Positions 1 through 7,346 are shown, counted from the first letter of the stretch. The stretch is DNA of 18,059 nucleotides from DATLCI01 sp035526435 (GCA_035526435.1 DATLCI010000132.1:1-18059); one strand, 5' to 3'. Numbers and translations: made by a program. Notes: generated by a model not told the origin, from the letters alone.

Positions 1-2
1 CG

Positions 3-1130
3 GGCTCGCTTTATGTTCGCTACGACCTGAAGGCCATCAAGGGAGTAAAGAAGGAAGCGGTCGCGACTAAGACGGCTTCGATGTGGCGCTATGCCGACGT
101 ACTCCCGGATGTGCAGCCGGTCACGCTGGGCGAAGGTTTCACGCCGATGCTGCCGAGCCAGAAGTACCCCAACGTCTATATCAAGGACGAAGGGCTGAAT
201 CCAACAGGTTCATTCAAAGCGCGCGGGTTGGGCATGGCCGTGACCATGGCGAAACATTTTGGGTTGAAGAAGCTGGCCATCCCATCGGCAGGAAATGCCG
301 CGGGCGCGCTGGCGGCTTACTCCGCCGCTGCGGGAATCGAGGCATTCATTTTCATGCCCCAAGATGTTCCGCGAGCGAATTTGATCGAATGCAAAGCGTA
401 CGGCGCCCATGTCACGTTAGTTGACGGATTGATCAGCGATTGCGCCCGCATGGTGAACGAACAGAAGTCCGCTGAAGGCTGGTTCGATATTTCTACGCTG
501 AAGGAACCATATCGCGTGGAAGGCAAGAAGACGATGGGGTACGAGGTCGCCGAACAGCTTGGCTGGAAGCTGCCGGATGCGATCTTTTATCCGACCGGCG
601 GCGGCGTTGGGCTGATCGGCATGTGGAAGGCATTCGAGGAGATGGAAGCTTTAGGTTGGATCAGCGGCAAGCGTCCAAAGATGATCGCGGTGCAGTCGGC
701 AGGCTGTGCGCCGATCCCGAAGGCGTGGCAGGAAGGGAAGCCGACCTCAGAAATGTGGCAAGGCGCCGCAACGGTGGCTGCCGGACTCCGCGTGCCCAAG
801 GCGTATGGCGATTACATCATCCTCGACATCCTAAAAAAGAGCGGGGGAACCGCAGTAGCGGTGAGCGATGAAGCAATCATGGAAGCGTTGCTGGAGTGGT
901 CGCGCGATGAAGGGGTGCTAGCGGCCCCCGAGGGCGCGGCATCCCTTGCAGCTTACAAGGTATTACTGGCGCAGAAATTCCTGTCAGCGGATGACCAAGT
1001 CGTGTTGTTCAACACTGGGACTGGCCTCAAATATATGGATGAGATCGCGGGGGCGGTGGGCCTGGGCGGCAGCGCAACGCCGGGCAAGCCGACCGCGCGA
1101 AATATCGGTGGGATCATCGGCCCTTACTAG
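3..1130 (+). CDS. thrC: Threonine synthase, 5' end cut by window edge
   Basis: PLP-dependent enzyme that converts O-phosphohomoserine to threonine and phosphate, the last step of threonine synthesis in the cytosol. The reading frame is open from the left edge (GSLYVRYDLKAIK... reads in frame before the first ATG at 81). The gene therefore starts outside the window, and the ATG at 81 is not the true start. The visible N-terminal piece resembles the short segment that follows the zinc-ribbon-like start of many bacterial threonine synthases. Counting from the ATG at 81, the PLP lysine lies in NPTGSFKARG (about K46). The phosphate-binding glycine loop is PTGGGVGLIG (about residue 172 on), and NTGTGLKY near the C-terminus is typical of the fold-type II family. 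Other fold-type II enzymes (threonine dehydratase, cysteine synthase) are possible, but the domain order fits threonine synthase best. No terminator is visible before the tRNA gene. Confidence 0.9.
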   Translation, partial: GSLYVRYDLKAIKGVKKEAVATKTASMWRYADVLPDVQPVTLGEGFTPMLPSQKYPNVYIKDEGLNPTGSFKARGLGMAVTMAKHFGLKKLAIPSAGNAAGALAAYSAAAGIEAFIFMPQDVPRANLIECKAYGAHVTLVDGLISDCARMVNEQKSAEGWFDISTLKEPYRVEGKKTMGYEVAEQLGWKLPDAIFYPTGGGVGLIGMWKAFEEMEALGWISGKRPKMIAVQSAGCAPIPKAWQEGKPTSEMWQGAATVAAGLRVPKAYGDYIILDILKKSGGTAVAVSDEAIMEALLEWSRDEGVLAAPEGAASLAAYKVLLAQKFLSADDQVVLFNTGTGLKYMDEIAGAVGLGGSATPGKPTARNIGGIIGPY

Positions 1131-1150
1131 CGGCCGCATGAGCGCGGCAT

Positions 1151-1179
1151 TTTACCGTTTCAACATCCACTGTTAAAAT
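1151..1179 (+). promoter_or_regulatory. Sigma-70 type promoter for the tRNA-Ala gene
   Basis: A -35 element TTTACC (1151-1156) is separated by exactly 17 bp from a -10 element TAAAAT (1174-1179). The -10 is preceded by TGT at 1171-1173, which makes an extended -10. The -10 matches the consensus at 5 of 6 positions and the -35 at 4 of 6. Transcription would start about 12-14 bases before the mature tRNA end at 1199, a normal short tRNA leader. Seen by pattern only. Confidence 0.6.
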
Positions 1180-1198
1180 ACGTTTACTCCCTTTTTGT

Positions 1199-1274
1199 GG
1201 GGCTGTAGCTCAGCTGGGAGAGCGCCTCGTTCGCAACGAGGAGGCCAGCGGTTCGATCCCGCTCAGCTCCACCA
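1199..1274 (+). tRNA. tRNA-Ala (anticodon CGC)
   Basis: A complete 76-nt cloverleaf. The acceptor stem GGGGCTG (1199-1205) pairs with CAGCTCC (1264-1270), followed by discriminator A and an encoded CCA (1272-1274). The D arm is GCTC/GAGC. The anticodon stem is CCTCG/CGAGG around the loop TTCGCAA, giving anticodon CGC at 1232-1234, which reads GCG. The T arm is AGCGG/CCGCT with loop TTCGATC. Base pair 3-70 is a G-U wobble, the known identity element for alanyl-tRNA synthetase, which supports the alanine call independently of the anticodon. No clear terminator follows. Confidence 0.97.
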
Positions 1275-1360
1275 TTATTTTCCTGACGTTTGGCCTACTT
1301 GCGGCTCATTTTTCCCATCTTAGTTACTATTGCCCATCTTTCAGGGCATAAGGAGAAAGC

Positions 1361-1576
1361 ATGAAGCCACTGTTTTTGATCGGGGTGGTCGTCCTGGTGC
1401 TGGGGATTTTGTCGCTATTCATAGGCATTCCGCAAAGAGAACGGCATGGGGTAAGCGCGGGAGGCGTCTCTCTCGGCGTCGAGACCAAGACCAATGAGAA
1501 GATCCCGCCTATCGCCAGCGGCATCATGATCGTGGCCGGGGCAGGGTTGATGATCGCCGGCCGCGGACGTTCCTAG
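1361..1576 (+). CDS. Small two-helix membrane protein, unknown function
   Basis: A 71-aa protein with a good ribosome binding site, AAGGAG at 1350-1355, 5 bases before the ATG. It has two hydrophobic segments, about residues 4-23 and 48-66. They are joined by a short charged and glycine-rich loop (PQRERHGVSAGG...TKTNEK), and the C-terminus is basic (GRGRS). This layout is shared with short DUF3185-like proteins, but I cannot place it in a family with confidence. It probably sits in the inner membrane with both ends on one side. A short inverted repeat TGCCC/GGGCA lies just upstream of the ribosome binding site. It stands alone between the tRNA gene and a convergent minus-strand gene, and nothing in the context suggests a role. 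Confidence 0.7.
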   Translation: MKPLFLIGVVVLVLGILSLFIGIPQRERHGVSAGGVSLGVETKTNEKIPPIASGIMIVAGAGLMIAGRGRS

Positions 1577-1601
1577 CCATTTATCCTCAGCTCACGCGTC
1601 T

Positions 1602-2363
1602 CTAAAAAACGAGTTGGCCGTGATAGGTCATATTCTGCGGCTTGAATTCCAGCCAAACTCGTTGCGCCGTGTCTTGGCTTACAGGGGCTGATGTCGTGCC
1701 AGTGCCGCTGTTGAATCCCGTAATCTCCGGATGCTGGAACTCAATGCCGACCTTTGAATAGGATTTCGATAAGACCGGCTCGCCGTCGATCTGCCTCGGG
1801 AAAATCATATAGAACTCGTTCGAACCAGAAGGCGACTGCTGAAGACTCAAAATGGGGATACGCTTGCCCTCAACGACGAGGAACATTTTGTTTTTTTGCA
1901 AATCCATTGTCTGGCTCGACCAGTAGTGCGCCATCTTCCGCTCGAACTCTACTACGGAGGAACCGTATGTTATGCGAACGATGACAATGTCGGAGAATGG
2001 AGTTTCGATGAAACCCTTGGCCTTCTCGTCGAAGGCCGCTTTGTCCTTTGGCTTCAACTGATCGTATTTCGATTGGATCTGCATCGAGCGCACACGCGCT
2101 TCACGTAAAGGACGGGCAGACCAGAACTGGGCGCGGTACCATAATTCCTTGTTAGAGTCCCGATCGTACGCATCCGCATTGCGACCTATCTCCAGGATCA
2201 CGACCTGAGAAAATGAAAATTTCTTAGTCCAAGGAGAGTCTTCCAGCAGTTGTTTCGTTTCTTTTTCTGACCAGCTAGTCATTTGCTTACTTTCCCAAAA
2301 CTCTTGCGCAAATAGCGTACCGATCAAAGACATAGCAAAGACGAAGACAGCCCTGATGTTCAT
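1602..2363 (-). CDS. Secreted protein of unknown function (253 aa)
   Basis: The N-terminus is a Sec signal peptide: basic start MNIR, hydrophobic core to about residue 18 and a likely cut after LFA-Q (about residue 19/20). The mature protein begins EFWESKQMTSWSEKETKQLLEDSPWTKK, where a short segment with alternating W/E/K and the phrase LEDSPW stands out. I recall similar openings in acidobacterial hypothetical proteins but cannot name a domain. The rest is soluble, mixed alpha/beta, with no further membrane segments and no cysteine. A strong ribosome binding site AGGAG (2370-2374, minus strand) supports the ATG at 2363. The gene lies about 100 bp downstream of the ctpA homologue on the same strand, beyond a likely terminator, so it is probably transcribed separately or by read-through. 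Confidence 0.75.
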   Translation of the reverse strand: MNIRAVFVFAMSLIGTLFAQEFWESKQMTSWSEKETKQLLEDSPWTKKFSFSQVVILEIGRNADAYDRDSNKELWYRAQFWSARPLREARVRSMQIQSKYDQLKPKDKAAFDEKAKGFIETPFSDIVIVRITYGSSVVEFERKMAHYWSSQTMDLQKNKMFLVVEGKRIPILSLQQSPSGSNEFYMIFPRQIDGEPVLSKSYSKVGIEFQHPEITGFNSGTGTTSAPVSQDTAQRVWLEFKPQNMTYHGQLVF

Positions 2364-2405
2364 TTGCGACTCCTGCTCGATTGTGGATTTTCTGATGTTA
2401 CCACC

Positions 2406-2440
2406 AAAACGAAAGCCCCCGCCGCTTGGGACGAGGGCTT
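2406..2440 (-). terminator. Rho-independent terminator after the S41 protease gene
   Basis: Read on the minus strand, AAGCCC (2440-2435) pairs with GGGCTT (2418-2413). The loop is GC-rich, and TTTCGTTTT follows. It lies just past the stop codon of the protease gene at 2461. The stem is only 6 bp plus possible internal pairs, so termination may be partial. Confidence 0.6.
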
Positions 2441-2460
2441 GACGTCGATTGCTTTACGAC

Positions 2461-4059
2461 CTACGGGTTGGGAACGCCGCGGGCGCCATTGCGCTCGGCG
2501 ATGGTCTTGCGGGCGCCTTCCGCCAATTCCCTGGCGCGGGGAAGCAAGTCGAGCGCTTTGAGGATCTGCGGATCGGATTCAGCACGGACTCGCATACCTT
2601 CTTCCTGGCCAAATTCCGCAATGAAGATCTCGCTGCGGACGTTTGATTTCACCCAGTCCATATTTTCCTGGAGATCCGCTTCGGTGTAATCCACCTTCTG
2701 CGCTTCCAGGTATTTGCGGAAAGCCTGAAGGACTTCGTCGTTCACCGTAAAGGTCTTCTCGATATGGCGATTTCCGAGGAAGTGTTTGGCAAAATTGAAG
2801 AACGCATACTTCTGGTACATCAGGTTCTGGAACTTGCTGGTCTTAGGCGTAGGAATCTTTTCGTCGGGAGTAATGCCGCCGCCACCGTAAACGGTGCGTC
2901 CGCTGTCAGTGACCTTGACTTCCTTATTGGCAGTCTTATCGCCCTCGCGGTTGTAGTAGTAATCGTAGAGGGAGACGCCTTCGTACTCACGCTGGATAAG
3001 CCGTCCGCTGGGCGTGTAGTACTTAGCGGTCGTCAGAGCCAAGCCCGTATTCTCAGATAAAGGATAGACCGTCTGGACGAGGCCCTTGCCGAAGGTGTTT
3101 TCGCCGACGATCAAGCCGCGGTCGTGGTCTTGGATAGCCCCCGCCACGATCTCCGAGGCCGAAGCTGAACCCCGGTTCACCAGGACAACCAGCGGATAGT
3201 CTTTCCCGCCATTGCCGCGAGTGGCACGATAGACCTTCTCGGGGGAATTGCGTCCGTGATGCGAGACGATGACCGCACCCTTCTTCAGGAACTTATCGGC
3301 TACGCCGACGCCTTCACCCAGCAGTCCGCCGGGGTTTCCGCGCAGGTCAAGGATGAGGCCCTTGATGTCGCCGAAATCTTCGAGCGCCGCGGAGACTTCG
3401 CTCTCGGTCGTTTCCTGGAAGCTGTTGACGTGGAGATAGCCGATGCCAGGGCGGATCTCAAACTTTAGATCGACGCTGTAGCGAGGAATCTCATCACGCA
3501 CAACGTTGAACTCCAGCGGTTTGTCGGAGCCTTCGCGCAGGATGGTGATACGGACATTGGTGTTGCGAGGCCCCTTCAACAAGTCCGCTACTTCGCTGGT
3601 GTTCATGTTGTCGGTAGGCTTACCGTCGACGGCAATAATGATGTCGCCAGGGCGTATACCCGCGCGATAGGCCGGGGTTCCGGCGAAAGGCGCGATGACA
3701 ATGACTTTATTGTTGCGCGGGCCCACTTGCATGCCGACGCCGTAATACTTGCCCCGCTGCTCTTCGCGCAATTGCGAATACTGCTTGGGATCAAAGAAAT
3801 TGGAGTGGGGGTCGAGGACGTGCAACATGCCCGGGATGGCGCCGTTGTAGATGGCTTTGTCCGGGCTTACGGGGTCCGCGTAGTTCTGCTCCACAACGTC
3901 ATAGACCTGGGAAAAGACCTTGAGGCTGTCCCGAATCTCAGCATCCGCGTTCGGCGAAGCAATATTGGGCCGCTGGGCGAAGACGGCGCCGGCAAAGCCA
4001 GAAGCCAGAATGACGAGGGTTGCCAGGAAAAGAGCACGACGCGAACTGCGATTGACCAT
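2461..4059 (-). CDS. ctpA: C-terminal processing protease, S41 family (CtpA-like)
   Basis: A periplasmic serine protease that cuts proteins near their C-termini. The 532-aa protein starts with a signal peptide or anchor (residues 1-28, ending AVFAQ). A helical N-terminal domain follows with DPHSNFFDPKQY (about 83-94). The PDZ domain spans about 105-185 (GVGMQV..., AGIRPGDIIIAVDGKP). The S41 catalytic core then carries LDLRGNPGG (237-245), GSASASEI (297-304) and TFGKGLVQT (322-330). By the family's Ser/Lys spacing of 25, the nucleophile is S300 and the general base K325, with Q329 four residues further on. The whole catalytic set is present. A roughly 100-residue helical C-terminal extension (VNDEVLQAFRKYLEAQ...) is like that of longer CtpA proteins. 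The ATG at 4059 is preceded by AAGGA at 4069-4073 (minus strand). The gene has its own promoter and terminator. Targets cannot be read from the sequence. Confidence 0.95.
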   Translation of the reverse strand: MVNRSSRRALFLATLVILASGFAGAVFAQRPNIASPNADAEIRDSLKVFSQVYDVVEQNYADPVSPDKAIYNGAIPGMLHVLDPHSNFFDPKQYSQLREEQRGKYYGVGMQVGPRNNKVIVIAPFAGTPAYRAGIRPGDIIIAVDGKPTDNMNTSEVADLLKGPRNTNVRITILREGSDKPLEFNVVRDEIPRYSVDLKFEIRPGIGYLHVNSFQETTESEVSAALEDFGDIKGLILDLRGNPGGLLGEGVGVADKFLKKGAVIVSHHGRNSPEKVYRATRGNGGKDYPLVVLVNRGSASASEIVAGAIQDHDRGLIVGENTFGKGLVQTVYPLSENTGLALTTAKYYTPSGRLIQREYEGVSLYDYYYNREGDKTANKEVKVTDSGRTVYGGGGITPDEKIPTPKTSKFQNLMYQKYAFFNFAKHFLGNRHIEKTFTVNDEVLQAFRKYLEAQKVDYTEADLQENMDWVKSNVRSEIFIAEFGQEEGMRVRAESDPQILKALDLLPRARELAEGARKTIAERNGARGVPNP

Positions 4060-4079
4060 CGATGGTGTCCTTGACTCCG

Positions 4080-4109
4080 GGCCAAGCGGCTTTTTGTGCC
4101 GATTTGGCC
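4080..4109 (-). other. Leader hairpin in the ctpA 5' untranslated region
   Basis: On the minus strand GGCCAA (4109-4104) pairs with TTGGCC (4085-4080), and an inner CGGC (4101-4098) pairs with GCCG (4090-4087). The small bulge is asymmetric and the loop is A-rich. This 10-bp interrupted stem lies between the likely transcription start and the ribosome binding site of the protease gene. It could affect mRNA stability or translation; it has no U-tract and is not a terminator in that direction. Confidence 0.45.
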
Positions 4110-4121
4110 TTGATTTTCAGG

Positions 4122-4130
4122 AGTATAGCA
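4122..4130 (-). promoter_or_regulatory. Extended -10 promoter for ctpA
   Basis: On the minus strand TGCTATACT has TATACT (5 of 6 to consensus) with a TGN extension directly before it. No good -35 is found 16-18 bases upstream, which fits the extended -10 class. Transcription would start near 4115, giving a leader of about 55 nt that contains the hairpin at 4080-4109. The remainder of the 252-bp gap up to tatA shows no strong element. Confidence 0.45.
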
Positions 4131-4311
4131 TCCTTTGAATGGGGTGACCGCTCTCGGTGACGAGTCGCTTTCCCCTTTCGATTGGATGCGGTACCCCTGC
4201 TTTGGGCTGCGAAGTTTCCTCAGGTTCTGGAGATTAGATGGGGTGGGCGGCTATTGGTGAGCAAGGTGCGGCGAAGCGCTGAAAATCGCAGCGGAGGGTT
4301 ATAGTAAGAGC

Positions 4312-4629
4312 ATGAATCTTGGCCTCACGGAAATGATCTTCCTGTTCATCCTGGGACTGTTGTTGTTTGGTCCCAAGAAACTGCCGGAGATCGGGCGCAA
4401 ATTGGGCAAGGCCATGGCGGAATTCAAAAGGGCCAGCAACGAGTTTCAGTCGCAACTGAATGATGAAGTGAGGAAGCTGGAGATTGAAAACATTGGAGTT
4501 GAGGACCATTCAAAGTTGATCGTTCCACCCTCCGGCACGGCCGCCCGAGGCGGAGTAGAGAATCCAGACCGCGAAATAGTGATTACGGATACCGACGCGC
4601 TTAGCGAACCGGAGCGGCAGAATGGTTGA
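4312..4629 (+). CDS. tatA: Twin-arginine translocase TatA/TatB-family subunit
   Basis: Pore-forming or receptor subunit of the Tat system, which exports folded proteins across the inner membrane. The 105-aa protein has one N-terminal membrane helix (about residues 5-20), the conserved hinge FGPKKLPEIGRKLGKAM (19-35), then an amphipathic helix AEFKRASNEFQSQL. The tail (about 55-105) is acidic and polar. The GP-KKLPE hinge and the acidic residue E7 at the start of the helix are TatB-like, while the length is nearer to TatA. No second tatA/B gene is in view, so it may serve both roles. GGAGG at 4293-4297 is 14 bases before the ATG, a rather long spacing. It overlaps tatC by 8 bp, so the two are translationally coupled. 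Confidence 0.93.
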   Translation: MNLGLTEMIFLFILGLLLFGPKKLPEIGRKLGKAMAEFKRASNEFQSQLNDEVRKLEIENIGVEDHSKLIVPPSGTAARGGVENPDREIVITDTDALSEPERQNG

Positions 4630-5419
4630 ACCCGCATTGGGAGCTGCGCCGGAGCCCTCCCGGCTCGACTTGCCGGGGATGTCGCTGCTGGAGCATCTGG
4701 AAGAGCTCCGCCGCCGCATCATCTATTCCCTCATCAGCATTGTGGTGGCGTTCGGCCTCGCCTGGGGATACGCGGAAGATATCTTCCGGCTGATGGAGAT
4801 TCCCATCCGGGAGGCGCTGCGCGCCAATCACCTCAGCGAAAAGCTGGTCTACACGAACCCGACGGACCCGTTCAATATCTACCTGCGGATTGCACTGATC
4901 GCGGGACTGTTCCTGGCCTCTCCGGTCATTCTTTACCAATTCTGGATGTTCATCTCGCCCGGCCTGTACCGGCATGAAAAGCGTTATGTGCTGCCGTTCA
5001 TGTTCGTGACGGTCGGGCTGTTCCTGGCTGGCGGATATTTTGGATACAAGTTTGTTTATCCGGCGGCGTTAACTTTTCTGATCGATTACGGCAAAGATTT
5101 TCAGCCGATGATCACAGTGGGTGAATACACCGACCTGTTCTTGACCGTGGTAGCCGGCATGGGGGCGGTCTTCGAACTGCCTACCGTCATCTTCTTTCTG
5201 GCATTGATGGGCGTGGTAGACGCAAAGTTCCTGGTCAATAATTTTCGTTATGCCATCCTTATCATCTTCACCATTGCGGCCATCCTCACCCCGACCACCG
5301 ACCTGGTAAACCTGTGTATCTTTGCGGCGCCGATGGTGGTGTTGTACGTACTCAGCATCGGAGTGGCGTGGTTAGTCCATCCACGACGACGGCGCAAGGC
5401 TCTGGAGGCGCAGGCGTGA
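4622..5419 (+). CDS. tatC: Sec-independent protein translocase TatC
   Basis: The core receptor of the Tat pathway, which binds twin-arginine signal peptides at the inner membrane. The 265-aa protein has six predicted membrane helices. It has the family's cytosolic start MSLLEHLEELRRRI (residues 20-33) and the first cytosolic loop SPVILYQFWMFISPGLYRHEKR, whose glutamate in RHEKR matches the signal-binding Glu of E. coli TatC. Later helices carry FELPTVIFFLALMGV and the helix 5/6 turn TPTTD. The start at 4622 is preceded by GGAG (4611-4614). About 19 residues come before the usual TatC start, a common small extension. It lies between tatA (8-bp overlap) and the glutaminyl-cyclase-type gene (1-bp overlap, TGATG). 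Confidence 0.96.
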   Translation: MVEPALGAAPEPSRLDLPGMSLLEHLEELRRRIIYSLISIVVAFGLAWGYAEDIFRLMEIPIREALRANHLSEKLVYTNPTDPFNIYLRIALIAGLFLASPVILYQFWMFISPGLYRHEKRYVLPFMFVTVGLFLAGGYFGYKFVYPAALTFLIDYGKDFQPMITVGEYTDLFLTVVAGMGAVFELPTVIFFLALMGVVDAKFLVNNFRYAILIIFTIAAILTPTTDLVNLCIFAAPMVVLYVLSIGVAWLVHPRRRRKALEAQA

Positions 5420-6405
5420 TGAACTTGTTCAAGGGTGGCGGAATCCTCGGGGCACTGATGCTGAGCGCAACGCTGGGCTGTTCCGAGCCGAGACCGGGGG
5501 CGACGACCGGCGGGGCCAAGAATGCAGAACCCAGTTTCGCCGAGCAGCAGGCGAAGATGGAGGCTAAAGCAAGTGTTTCATCTGCGCCAGCCCCCCGGAT
5601 CGACGAAAAGCGGACCATGGAGTACGTCAAAGAGATCGTGGCGTTTGGCCGCCGGGCTCCAGGGAGTCCGGGACAAAAGAAACAACAGGAATATATCCGC
5701 GCGAAGTTCCAAGGCGACACCCTGGAAGAAGATGTGTTCACTGCGGAAACGCCGGCAGGGAAATTCGAGATCCGGAACCTGATCGTGAAGTATCCGGGAA
5801 CGGAAGACTCCGTGATCCTGCTGGGGTCGCACTATGACACGAACTATCCGCTGAAGAATTATGTGGGCGCCAATGATGGTGGCTCCAGTACGGCGCTGTT
5901 GCTGGAGATTGCCAACCATCTCCGCGCGCGCAAATTGAAGGGGCCGTCAGTGTGGCTGGTTTTCTTTGACGGAGAAGAGGCATTTGACCACTGGACGGCG
6001 ACGGACAGCCTCTATGGGTCGCGCCATCTGGCAGCTAAATGGAAGCAGGATGGCACGCTCAAGAAGATCAAGGCCTTCATCCTGGCGGACATGATCGGTG
6101 ACGCGGACCTGAACATTCAGCAGGAGACCTATTCGACTTCCTGGCTGCGCGAGATGGTGATGCAGGCAGCCAGCAATCTGGGGCACAAGTCGCATTTCCT
6201 GGGGCCGGAGGGCGGCATTGAAGACGACCATATCCCCTTCCGTAAAGAAGGAGTGCCGGTCGTGGATATCATTGATCTCGACTATGGCTATGGAAACGTG
6301 TTCCACCATTCGCCGAATGACACTTTGGATAAAGTCAGTCCCAAGAGCTTGAAGATCGTGGGCGACGTGATCTTCGAGACGCTGCGGCTGCTGGGCAGCA
6401 GTTAG
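5419..6405 (+). CDS. Glutaminyl cyclase-type zinc enzyme, M28 family, exported
   Basis: Probably converts N-terminal glutamine of peptides to pyroglutamate, in the envelope. The 328-aa protein has a hydrophobic N-terminus ending LSATLGC (C21). It may be a lipoprotein, though the lipobox is imperfect (Thr at -3). A low-complexity linker runs to about residue 60. The enzyme core has GSHYDT (136-141), ANDGG (D153), then FFDGEEAF..W (E186, E187, W192) and DSLYGSRHLA. ADMIG (D224), IEDDHIPF (D269) and a final HSPNDT (H297) follow. These match zinc ligands D159/E202/H330 and active-site E201, W207, D248 and D305 of the human enzyme. The stretch DSLYGSRHLA after GEEAF is a signature of the animal-type cyclase rather than of M28 aminopeptidases. 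The start ATG overlaps the tatC stop, with GGAGG at 5404-5408. An aminopeptidase activity remains possible. Confidence 0.85.
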   Translation: MNLFKGGGILGALMLSATLGCSEPRPGATTGGAKNAEPSFAEQQAKMEAKASVSSAPAPRIDEKRTMEYVKEIVAFGRRAPGSPGQKKQQEYIRAKFQGDTLEEDVFTAETPAGKFEIRNLIVKYPGTEDSVILLGSHYDTNYPLKNYVGANDGGSSTALLLEIANHLRARKLKGPSVWLVFFDGEEAFDHWTATDSLYGSRHLAAKWKQDGTLKKIKAFILADMIGDADLNIQQETYSTSWLREMVMQAASNLGHKSHFLGPEGGIEDDHIPFRKEGVPVVDIIDLDYGYGNVFHHSPNDTLDKVSPKSLKIVGDVIFETLRLLGSS

Positions 6406-6407
6406 GG

Positions 6408-7217
6408 CTAGGCCGCTTTACGACTTGGAGATTTTTTTGGACTGACGAAGACTTCATTCTCGCGAATCTCAATCCCGTAGATCTTTATCTTTTCTTCCGC
6501 CGGCCCGGCGACTACGCGCCCGGTGCGCAGATCAAATTGGGAACCGTGCCACGGACACTGCACCGCGCAGCCAACAATAGCGCCGTCTGACAAGGGCCCG
6601 CCCTTATGCGTGCAATGGTCAGAAAAAGCGACGATCCCTTCCGCGCAGCGGGCGACGACTACGCGTTCGCCGTTAATCTTGGCCAACATCGCCTGGCCTT
6701 CGCTTAACTCCGCCTGGTTGCAAACCGGCTTGTCCCAGCCTGAGAGGTCGCGCTCTTTCCACTTACCCGCATTGGCGTAGCGATGATCCACGCCGATCTG
6801 ATTGCGATAGACGAGGGTGCCACCCAGCCAGCCTGAGGCCATCATCACGCCAACGGCCAGCGCCTCAAAGCCGAGCAGCGTCGCTGAAGGTTGGGTGTAC
6901 GCGTCGCCGCGCTGGACGGCGATGACGATGAAGGCGATCAATACCGCGGAGTTCAACAGGCCATGCGTGAGGCCGCGCTTTTTGGCGCTCGACTTGGGCG
7001 GGACGACGGTAATGAAATCCAGCGTGCCAGCGATCGCCGCCAGCACCGCGCCAATGCTTCCGCCAATGATGGCGAAGAAGCCCGTCGCCCACAGAAGCCC
7101 GTGATTCAATCCGGCGCCGGCAAGGTCGGCCAGTAGGGCAAAGCTCCAGAGCGCGATCGGAAAGGTGACGAGGATCGGATGGATAGGATGAGATTGAATG
7201 TGGGCCCGGGCCAGCAT
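6408..7217 (-). CDS. DUF2231 membrane domain fused to Rieske 2Fe-2S domain
   Basis: A 269-aa inner-membrane protein, probably with a redox role. The N-terminal half is DUF2231-like: HIQSHPIHPILVTFPIALW followed by four membrane helices (about 14-35, 41-70, 85-101, 114-136), with histidines near helix ends. The C-terminal half (about 150-265) is a Rieske domain with CTH (C202, H204) and CPWH (C221, H224), followed by GSQFDLRTG and GPAEEKIKIY. This is the classic ferredoxin-type Rieske pattern. The chosen ATG at 7217 has GGAGG 8 bases upstream on the minus strand, and the family start motif follows at once. The frame is open further upstream, but that part is antisense to the next gene. It converges with the cyclase-type gene with only 2 bp between stop codons. 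Electron partner and substrate are unknown. Confidence 0.88.
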   Translation of the reverse strand: MLARAHIQSHPIHPILVTFPIALWSFALLADLAGAGLNHGLLWATGFFAIIGGSIGAVLAAIAGTLDFITVVPPKSSAKKRGLTHGLLNSAVLIAFIVIAVQRGDAYTQPSATLLGFEALAVGVMMASGWLGGTLVYRNQIGVDHRYANAGKWKERDLSGWDKPVCNQAELSEGQAMLAKINGERVVVARCAEGIVAFSDHCTHKGGPLSDGAIVGCAVQCPWHGSQFDLRTGRVVAGPAEEKIKIYGIEIRENEVFVSPKKSPSRKAA

Positions 7218-7346
7218 AGAAGGAACCTCCGCGGAGCAGAGTCGTCTTAGTGTCATAGAGGCTGCCGGGCCGAATAGAGATGGCTGGCATAGTAGTGGCG
7301 GGGCACTCTTCCCCTTTCGCAGCTTTTGATTTCTAATGCCTGCACT

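Noticed and set aside
4301..4306. TATAGT just before tatA as a -10 box
   Set aside because: It would start transcription at or after the tatA start codon, downstream of the GGAGG that seems to be used. No -35 matches at the right distance.
5314..5418. Longer start for the cyclase-type gene inside tatC
   Set aside because: The added 35 residues are out-of-frame tatC sequence. The ATG at 5419 has GGAGG and gives a proper export signal.
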